A stretch of 64,000 nt of DNA from Proales similis (taxonomy: Eukaryota; Rotifera; Eurotatoria; Ploima; Proalidae), in contig JAGVRJ010000001.1 of the NCBI GenBank assembly GCA_019059635.1, forward strand, positions 1,240,001-1,304,000. Reading direction: 5' to 3'. The translations under genes and the position numbers were made by a program. The notes beneath the pieces were generated by a model. The model ran no database searches and was not told the origin of the DNA. It was given only the letters and a program-made list of their open reading frames with translations. Positions 12,701 through 20,700 of the stretch are shown one piece after another (position 1 is the stretch's first letter; every line of letters starts with the position of its first letter).

Positions 12701-14678
12701 GCTCAGGCCACTGCCAATACCTTCTATCAGGCTGTGGATGGCCTAAGAGCTTGGATGGATGAGATTGAGGCCAACGCTCTTGTGTTCATCCAGGATCAAC
12801 ACCCGAGGGACAAACGTGAGGTTGAAGCACTTCTCGATCTTATAAAAGAAGTCGAATCGGACATTGCCGATCACAAGTCCGATCTGGATTTACTTAACAA
12901 AAGCGGCTTTGCATTGATAAGCTTTTGCTCTAAAAAGCCATCGAGATCCCCAACTTTGGGCTCACTGTCTGATATCGATTTGGTTGAGAGCTTCGACTCC
13001 TCCAGCGCCCAAGACACTCGACGCACTATCTCAAACCTCAACGGGCGGTTTTTATTCCTGAAGAACATCCTGAGCGAGAAACGAATCGAAATCGAACGAT
13101 TCGTTTGTCAGGAAAACAACGCAAACGAATTAGACCGCAACATAAAGTACAATCTGACGAACATAGTGGACAAGTTCGAAAAGGCGGAGGCGATCAGCTG
13201 CCACCGAGACAAGCTTGCCGAGCAGATCGAAGAGAACTCAGCCCTGCTCAACGAGCTGCTCAGACAAAAGGAGCTGATCGACCAGCTGCGAGAGCACGAA
13301 GAGTTCGAGGCTCGGGCCGACGACCTCGAGGACATGTGGGCCCAGCTGCGCGAGATGGCCGAGGCCCGAGACGCCCAGCTCCAGCAGACCCTGCAGTGCT
13401 CTGACGCGTTCTGGACTGGCTTCGACTCGCTCAATCAGACCGTGGCCGGCGTCGACGAACGCCTGCGCCAGGCCGAGCTGGACGCTGTCGGAATGGACCC
13501 CGACTCGGTGATGGAGCAGCAGCAGTACCACGAGCAAATCGCGCGCGACATCGAGCAGAGCGAGCCCACGCTGGCCGCAGTCCAGCGCAGCGCCGACCGG
13601 CTCATGCAGCTCTGCGGCGAGCACGACCAGTCCGAAGTGCGCAAGTGCTTGGACGAGCTCAACTCGGCCTGGACGCGCGTCAAGCGAACTGCGGCCGAGC
13701 GCGAGAACGAGCTGCAGCTCACATTCGCCAAGGCCTGCGAGTTCCAGCAGAAGCTCATCGAGCTGCTCGAGTGGATCGGTCTTCAGCAGGAGAAGTTCGC
13801 CAACCTCGACTCGAGCTACACCAGCAACGACCCGACAAACATCCAGTTCAAACTCGATCTTCTCGCCGAGTTCAAGGACATATTTGAACAGAAAGAGCTG
13901 GAAATATTTGAGTTGAATCGTCTGTTCGAGCAGTTGCTGAGAGAGTCGCCGAGTAAAAATCTGTTTCGTCTGCTTGATCCATTGAGAGAGCACTTGGCTA
14001 GCGCCAATCGCGAATGGAAAAGACTTCAAGACTCGATTGTCGAGAGGAAAATGGCCCTTCAGAACGAGCTGATCAACATGGGCCAACTGAGCGAAGCATT
14101 GGACAAAATGCTCGCCTGGCTGGAGACCACCAGGACTCAACTGTTCAAAATCGAGCCGAAAGCGATTGATATTCAGGCGCAGTTTGCTCTGTTCAAATCG
14201 CTGCGCAGCGACGTGCTTTCACAAGAGCCAGGCGTGAATAAGCTCTTGAACACGGTGGCCAGTGTTTTGACAAACCGAGTCGGTTCCAAATTGGACCAGA
14301 TCGCCGAGCAGTCGAGCAAGCTCGAGCAAAAATGGAATTCCCTCAAGGACAAAGTAAACGAGATGAACTTGAGATTCGAGCGGATAAACGACGTGATCGC
14401 CAACAAGCCAACACGACGAACTCAGACCAAACTGATGGTGAGAGTTGGCGGCGGATGGATGTCCATGGACGAGTTCTTGGCCAGGCATCAACCGTCTCAA
14501 GGTAATTCATCACTGATCGGCTTAAAGCTCGAGCTTGATTTCCAATTCGATTGAAACAATTTCTTTTTAAGCGCGCGGTAGGACGAACGTTGAATTGAGA
14601 GACGCTCTGAGCAACGGCCCGAAGCCCAATGATGAGAAAAAAGCGAACAATGCGGGAAAGAGTCGTCGCAACGACTGA
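6763..14678 (+). CDS. Short spectraplakin paralogue (CH-CH, plakin, spectrin repeats, partial GAS2)
   Basis: Actin-microtubule cross-linker family (Shot/VAB-10/MACF1/DST). Exons by eye: 6763-7048, 7108-7337, 7397-7489, 7548-7729, 7785-7900, 7955-8280, 8340-8470, 8539-8632, 8688-9170, 9230-9421, 9484-9648, 9701-9805, 9868-9963, 10066-10338, 10397-14501, 14572-14678. They sum to 6984 nt (2328 codons including the stop), which supports an intact frame. CH1 contains [12 protein letters not shown] and [22 protein letters not shown]2 contains [19 protein letters not shown] and ends KLLDPED. Then come plakin-domain spectrin repeats, the plakin SH3 region (DNSDPVKW), and spectrin repeats in one 4.1-kb exon. 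The rod runs directly into the second half of a GAS2 domain ([14 protein letters not shown], then [11 protein letters not shown]). EF hands, the first half of GAS2 and the plakin repeats are missing. Actin binding looks intact; microtubule binding is doubtful. Confidence 0.88.
11186..12770 (+). repeat. Near-identical inverted tract A, copy in the short spectraplakin
   Basis: 1585 bases matching the reverse complement of 21793-23377 without indels: paired coordinates add to 34563 at both ends. Reading both copies by eye I find about nine substitutions, i.e. roughly 99% identity. The encoded rod segment differs at only about five residues (for example NDF/DEF, KARL/KERL, ELSQ/ELRQ, GIAP/GIVP). 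Sequence on both sides is strongly diverged between the genes. Confidence 0.93.
13184..13835 (+). repeat. Near-identical inverted tract B, copy in the short spectraplakin
   Basis: 652 bases pairing with 20731-21382 on the opposite strand; coordinates add to 34566 throughout, so there are no indels. Codes for the spectrin-repeat segment from [12 protein letters not shown] to SSYTSNDP, with identical protein in both genes as far as I can see. It ends sharply: after the shared SNDP the copies read [10 protein letters not shown] and [10 protein letters not shown]. Confidence 0.93.
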
Positions 14679-15243
14679 GACCAGTCGCGATCAATTCCCT
14701 TGTTTTATGAGTTTATCCGTTCCATCATTTTTCTTGTGTTTTTTTCCCCCGATTATTTTTAGTTCGCCAAAAGAATTGTAAATTCTTCCCGAACAAACCA
14801 CTTACTTGCCTGTGCCAGACAGGCGAACAAAACAGACAAAATGAAATACAGAGCTGCCTGTTTTGTCCAAAGCGAATGAGTAGAACAAATAAAGATGCGC
14901 AAGTCTGAAGTGAGATGGGTGCGGCCTGACTCTACGCGATCGGTCTTTGTGACCAAACCAAGTCGAACAGCAACACCAACACCTTCTGACAAATAAGCCA
15001 AAATTTAACCTATTTGTAGTGAGCAGTTTGTTCAAGCCAAAGTATTAAATATTTAACAAAATTTAATTTTTCATTCAATACCAGAATAAATATTAAAAGA
15101 GAACTACAAGCAGATGCTTCATGGTCTTAATGCTGCCAGTGGAGGCGAACTATTTTGTTGCTTAAGTTTCGCTTTCTTCCTCTCCTCGTCATTTTTCTTC
15201 GTCGTTATCCGCTCGTCCTTCTCGCTTACGTTGTCACTCCAAT
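14679..15243 (+). other. Spacer between short spectraplakin and MLH3-like gene
   Basis: About 565 AT-rich bases holding the 3' UTR of the short spectraplakin, with AATAAA-type signals near 14888 and again near 15086, and the presumed promoter of the MLH3-like gene. I specifically looked here for the GHKL ATPase exons expected upstream of an MLH3 C-terminus and saw none. Confidence 0.5.
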
Positions 15244-16316
15244 ATGGATCAGCTGATCAAGGTCTTTGCTTGTTCCAAGGAAATTCGAAGATCTGCCGCT
15301 AGGAACGCACCAACGGACAAACGCGCAGAGTCATTCTTATTTGAGAGGAGGACATCGCCGAAAGCCCAACGCCCAGGCCCGGTGGCATTAACGATTGGCT
15401 CTCATTGGAAGGTTGCCTCAACACGTAAATTGTCGACAAGCGTCGACTTCGAACGCCTCCGCACTGCGATCTTGGCCAAAAGAGAAAAACGCGCTCGAGC
15501 CAGCCGTTTGCTCAACGTCAAGCACAAGGCAGTACAGACAGAGAATCGTGCCGAGTCAATCGATTCGGACAGCGACGATTGGGTTCATCTGGTTCCAGAT
15601 GCCTGGCTAAAACCGGTCAAGCAAGTTGGAAGCATTACGACTCAATTCGACCAGCAGCTTTGTTTCGATGTGTCACCTCGGCCCGAACTCAATCGAACTA
15701 GAGTTGACTTTGACTCTGAAGCATTGAAAAATCAAATGGTTGTTTGCTTATTGCGCTCGTTCGTTAAACAGAGGCCTGAAACGCAAATGACTTAGGTGAT
15801 CTCTCAGTGGGAGAAAAAGTTCATAATCACTAAAATCAAGCATGAGAGTAAGTAGGCGTCCTCTTCAACTTGGAGACTGTCCTTGATAGAACCAATAGAG
15901 ACCGGTTGGTTGCTGACAATCTACGACCAGCACGCCGCTGACGAGCGAATTCAGCTCGAGCATCTCATAAGAGGACACTTGGCAGGCATGGGGCCACCAT
16001 CGACGTATTTATCTTCCATCGAGCCGGATTTGTTCAAGTCAATGGGCGACATGGCTTGCAAAGGTAAATTCAGAACCATCAGAAACACCGCCAACCAGCT
16101 CGAGTTTTGCTTGAAGCGGCCAAGAAATTCGGCGACTCTCTGCCTCCGAACGAATGTGAACGAATTGTGACCGAGCTGGCCAGATGCAACGTTCCATATC
16201 AGTGCGCGCACGGTCGCCCGTCTCTGCTGCCGGTCATTTGCATCAGGAAAGCGGCTGCAGTCTCGACGAGAATTAGACTGAACCGGTTAAATGAAGTTGG
16301 ATTAAAAAGAGACTAA
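15244..16316 (+). CDS. MLH3: MLH3-like protein reduced to the MutL C-terminal endonuclease motifs
   Basis: MutL homologue of the MLH3 branch. Exons by eye: 15244-15738, 15796-15847, 15890 (or 15899)-16063, 16117-16316, giving about 303-306 residues. Motifs in order: a MLH3-like strand segment (QWEKKFIITKIK), the metal-binding endonuclease motif DQHAADERIQLE (DQHA-x2-E-x4-E), the ACK motif (MACKAAKKFGD, compare MLH3 ACHGAIKF), and QCAHGRPSLLP, the CAHGRP form typical of MLH3 rather than the CPHGRP of PMS2. The N-terminal ATPase is absent, and the stretch between DQHA and ACK is only about 40 residues where family members have far more. In the MLH1-MLH3 heterodimer this domain nicks DNA in meiotic crossover resolution and mismatch repair. 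Catalytic motifs are kept although the scaffold is cut down, so it may be a minimal nuclease, a subunit relying on an ATPase encoded elsewhere, or a decaying gene. Confidence 0.8.
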
Positions 16317-16771
16317 ACTAAATTCATTTTGTATTTATTTAAGCGGTCAATTTTTTCTTTTTGGTTTTTTTTTTGTGTTATTGCCAACTGATTAATTCAT
16401 TTTACACAGAATTCGCTTGTTTGTTTTGTTTGTGTTGCCTTTTGAATGCAGCGATGATAAATTAGCCAAAGAAAAGGAAAATAAATTCGGTAATAGCGCA
16501 AAATAGCGTGTCACGCAGAAAAAAAGAGATGAGAAGAAAAAAAAAGCGAAAAAATTGAGATATTCTGTGATGAACGAAGAGAGGTGGCCGCTTCTGATCG
16601 GCTTGTTTTGGTCGTTGTTTTCTTGGCCTGCTTTGGGCCAAATTGATTTTCAAAATGTTCGTAATTAGACTATGAATGAATGAGACAACGCGCGCCAACG
16701 TTTCGACTAAAATTCATTTGGTGCTCATTATTTTCAATTGATTGATTTGTGAGAATTGTGTGCCTAAAATT
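16317..16771. other. Overlapping 3' regions of convergent MLH3-like and spectraplakin genes
   Basis: 455 AT-rich bases between two converging stop codons. On the minus strand an AATAAA-type signal (TTTATT on the plus strand) lies near 16331; on the plus strand AATAAA lies near 16480. The two signals are placed so that the 3' UTRs probably overlap. No coding potential seen. Confidence 0.5.
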
Positions 16772-17747
16772 CTACGGTTTCTTGGGAATGGGCAGACGAG
16801 ACATGCTGCCAGAGGACAGTTTGGTCGGAGTACTCCTTCCGCTGCTTAAATAGACCCCGTTCGCTTTGGGTATACTCGTGCCGGTCTTGGACAAGCTCTG
16901 CTGTTGCTGATGACGTCCGCTCCAGTTCTCACTGTGCTCCGACGCGGCTTCACTGCTCAGATCGCTAATCGATGCGCCTAGACTTCCACTCTGACTTTCG
17001 TTTGTGCTCGCCGGGCTGTTGGTGTTGATTTGTCCTTTCTGTCCACTGGACGGGGCTGCTTTACGCGTGTCGTTTCGATTAGTGGCCACTCTGATTTGTG
17101 CCAGTTGACTTGAGCCTTTGTTGATCAGCTGCGGCGGCGATTTGGTCCTGAATATGCCAAAAGACTGATTGGCCGCCGCATAGAGAAGACTGTCTCTCAG
17201 CTCAAAGTTGGTCTTTCCTCGAGCTAAAACACAAAATGTTTTAATCAGTCGCTTATTCAAGTTGGCTGCGTTAAGAAATGATAAAAAAAATGAAACAAAA
17301 AATTAAACGATAAAGCGAGCGAAACGACGGGTCCGACTGATCTGACCGATGGCCCAAGTTTTCTCAAATTTGCACCGATTCGGCTGTCAGACATGGCGAA
17401 GCGGACAACATAAAACGAGTAAGCACGAACGACATTTATGGAAAATAGACAGCGCTACCATGCGAGGTGCCAGGCTTGCTAGAGCGAGCCTCGCTTATTA
17501 GACACAAGAAATCATTGAATATGTCTTTGCCTTGATTAAACGCGTTAGTCGGGGAAATAGTGTAGGATGATGAGTTTGGCAAACAGAATTGGCCGCTAGT
17601 CTGGTTAGAAACGTAAAACTAAAACTCACCTCGGCACGGGTCGTTTTTAACTAAAAACTCGTCCAAGGCCATCCATCCACCACCAACTCGGACCATCACA
17701 GTCGACTGAAGGATGCGAACAAGACGCAGCTTTTGCGAATCGCCGAA
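16772..17747 (-). other. GAS2 domain exons and EB-binding tail of the full-length spectraplakin
   Basis: Last two exons, 17630-17747 and 16772-17223, with a 406-nt intron between them. With the end of the rod exon ([18 protein letters not shown]) they complete the GAS2 domain: [38 protein letters not shown], then [13 protein letters not shown]. This domain binds the microtubule lattice. The tail is rich in Ser, Gly and Gln, and near its end carries GTSIPKANG, which fits the S/T-x-I-P rule for EB1-family plus-end recruitment, followed by SRLPIPKKP at the C-terminus. The paralogue lacks this tail. Confidence 0.85.
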
Positions 17748-20700
17748 CTAGAAAGAGAGCGAATGACGTGGACGTTCATGAATGAGCGAACGGCTCGCGA
17801 GTCTCTTACTCTAAAGTGCCTCTCTGATATTTGCAACACGTGATAGCGTTTGGAGCATTTGCAGAGGGACACTTGTCGCTGCACCTCGTCTCTGATGCGC
17901 TCCACGTTGGGCTGGACGGCAGCCGACGGCTTAAGAGTGGACAGAAACTCTTTGTAGTCGATGAATCCGTCTTTGTCGGTGTCGAATATGTCGGCGACCG
18001 CCTCAAGCTCCAGACGACTGGACGGAAAGTTGGAGTTTAATATTCCCTGAATGAACTCCTCGCGGCTGATCTTTCCGTCATGGTCGCGATCTTGGCGTCG
18101 GAAAAAGTCGGTGATTCGCGCCCGATTGTCCTTGTGCCAGTCCATGTAGCGACGACGCCAGTCCTCAAAGTTAAAGTTCTTGAGCCGCTCCATCTCTCTG
18201 AGACGCTCGAGCGTCTCTTTCAGCTTTCGCTGTCTGTCAAGAGACAAGAGCCAGACCTTGCGCCAGCGGTCAAACAGAGTCTTCACTCTCGGGTTTCTGA
18301 TCTTCGGCTCGGGCGTGTTCCAGCCGCTCTGTTTGCCGATCATGGTCGCTCGTGAGCCGATCGTCCTTCGCCTGCTGTCAGTCGACTCTGCCTCGCGAAT
18401 CGAACTGCCTCGAGTGATTCGCTCGACTTTCTCCTGACGCGATTGGATCTCGCCCTCGAACTCAAAGTGATCTTGAAGCAAGTCTTCGACCGCGTTCAAG
18501 TTGTTCGGGATCGGCTTCTGCTCGAGCGCAGTCAGTGCCGCCTCGGCGCCTTGAAGCCAAATCAACAGCTCATTGAGCATGCTCTCGTTCTCTTTGCAAG
18601 TTGCCAACGACTCTTTCAGAAAGCTGAGACGTTTGGCGCTCATCTGATCCACCTTGTCCCACTTGGCCTGGAGAATGGAAAGCCAATGCTTGAGATTGCC
18701 CACCGCTTCTGGAATGCAGTCGGACAGAATCTTAAGGCCAAGGTCCAAACACTGCTTGACGAGCGCTCCTTGCTCTCCGACCTCGAGCATGAATCGCTCT
18801 TGGGCCTCAATTTGAGCGACCAGCTCGCCTTCGTTGTCGGTGAATATGGCCGGCATAGATTGAAGCTTGTCTTCGGCGTTCACCAACCACTCCAGACGTG
18901 AGTTGATCTGAGCATTGAAATCCTTGGCCACTGACAGCGCCAGATCGAGTTTGCCTGTTCGTTCTTTACTCAACTGCTCGACTCGTGACCAGAGCTCGTT
19001 CATTTCGCCGAGTTGCTCGCTCAGGTTTTGCTTGTCGAAATCGGCCGCTGCTCGATTGACCAGCGCAACTTGGTCGGCTTTGTGCACCAGCTGCTGCTGA
19101 AACTGTCGATTGTCCTCGATGAGGGCCAACACGTTGTCGAGGTCTCCGTAGAGGGTTGTGCTCTCGGCCAGAGTTGGCTCCACTCGACTTAGCCACTCGA
19201 TCAGCGATTGCAGAGCGTCGTGCAGCTGGCCCGAGCACACGAGCGCGTCTTCTAGCCGCTTTTGACGCTCGGCCAACAGCATTTCGACCCGTTGCCATTG
19301 AGCTTTCAGTTCGTTGAGCTTTTCGCTCAAATTTTCTCGATCGCCCGAGTCAAAGTCGCATTTGTCGATCAAACGGCGTCCGGTCTTCATCGTCTTCTCG
19401 TACTGTTCGTGTTTGGCGGCGAACGTTCGCTGCAGCTCTTTGTTCTTGCTTATCAGCTGTCTTATGCGCTGGGCGTCGTCGGCGAGCGAAGCGTTCGCCT
19501 CTTCGTCTAAGCGCTCGATTGCGGCCGCCAGCCAGCTGTTCAAGTCCTTCCATCCGTCGTAGAAGTGTTTGGCTTCTCGATAGCCTCTTTCTAGCTCGCG
19601 CGTTCTCTCTGCCGACCTCGACACCAGCTTTTCCCAGCGGTTCTGCACCGAGACGAGCAGGTTCTTGATGAGTATTACATCTTGCGCCTGACAAAAGTAC
19701 TTCAACTTCAGGCCGAGTTTGTCCAGCGCGAGCATGTTCTCTCGGTTGTTCGAGATCTCCTTCTGCAGCTGCTGGTGCTCGTTTATCTGAAGTGTGAGTG
19801 TGTCCGCCTCGCGTGAAACTGGCTTCATGTCGTTCAGATCGCGTTCGGCCTCCGATAGCCATTGACCGAATAGGCCCATTTTCGCATCAAATTCATTCGC
19901 GTCGTCCAGAGCTTGTTCGAGCTTGCCCAGACGTTCGGCTGCCTTCTGCTTGACCAGATGCCACCGAGACTCAATCGACGCCTCCTTATCCTTGAGATCT
20001 TCAATTCTTTCCTCGTTCGATTCGATTTCCGAGTATAAGAGCAAAAAGTCTTTTAGCTGCTCCTCGGCCGTCTCCGGCAGGCCTCCGAACGGCCTTTCTT
20101 CGGCCAGTTTCTGTTCCACTTCGTTCAGCCAGTGAATGGTGTCCTGCAGATCTGAGTTGAGCTCGCAATACTGAGCGACGCGTTCGTCGAGAATTTCGGA
20201 ATTGCGTCTCAGCTGCGAATCGAGTGCCTTCCATTTGTGCTCGAGCTCGGCCAATTGTTCGGCCAACTGGTCCAGTTTAGAGCCGACCTCGTTTCGGACA
20301 ACACTAGCCGCCGTTTCGATCAGCTTGTTCACGCCCGGCTCTTGGGACAGAATGTCACTGCGGAGCGATTTGAAAAGGGCAAATTGAGTTTGAACATTTC
20401 CGGATTTGGGCTCGACCCGTTCGAGTTGAGATTTGGCCGAGTCGACCCAGTTGAGCATCTCGTCCAGGGCTTCTCCCATTTGGCCCATGTTGACCAAGTC
20501 GTTGTGAAGACTCATTTTGCGTTCAAGAATAGAGTCTTGCAGACGCTTCCATTCTCGATTGGCGCTGCTCAGCGGCTCTTTGAGGGTCTCTAGCACGTCG
20601 AATGATTGATTTGATTTCATCTCGTCTTTGAGTTTGTTAAAGCTTTCGTTCAAGCCGATCACTTGCGAATAGTGAGGATCGATCTGTTCCTTGAACTCAT

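Noticed and set aside
13238-14140. Long antisense frame of about 300 codons opposite the short spectraplakin rod
   Set aside because: It mirrors a spectrin-repeat region rich in GAG/CTG codons, whose complement rarely contains stops. The same antisense frame recurs opposite the partner tract. No splice sites, promoter or recognisable domain.
6763-14678. Short spectraplakin as a processed pseudogene
   Set aside because: It keeps about 15 short introns with good splice sites, and its exons add up to a multiple of three without internal stops.
15244-16316. MLH3-like gene as PMS2 or MLH1
   Set aside because: MLH1 lacks the DQHA-x2-E-x4-E endonuclease motif, and PMS2 has CPHGRP; the CAHGRP form and neighbouring residues fit MLH3.
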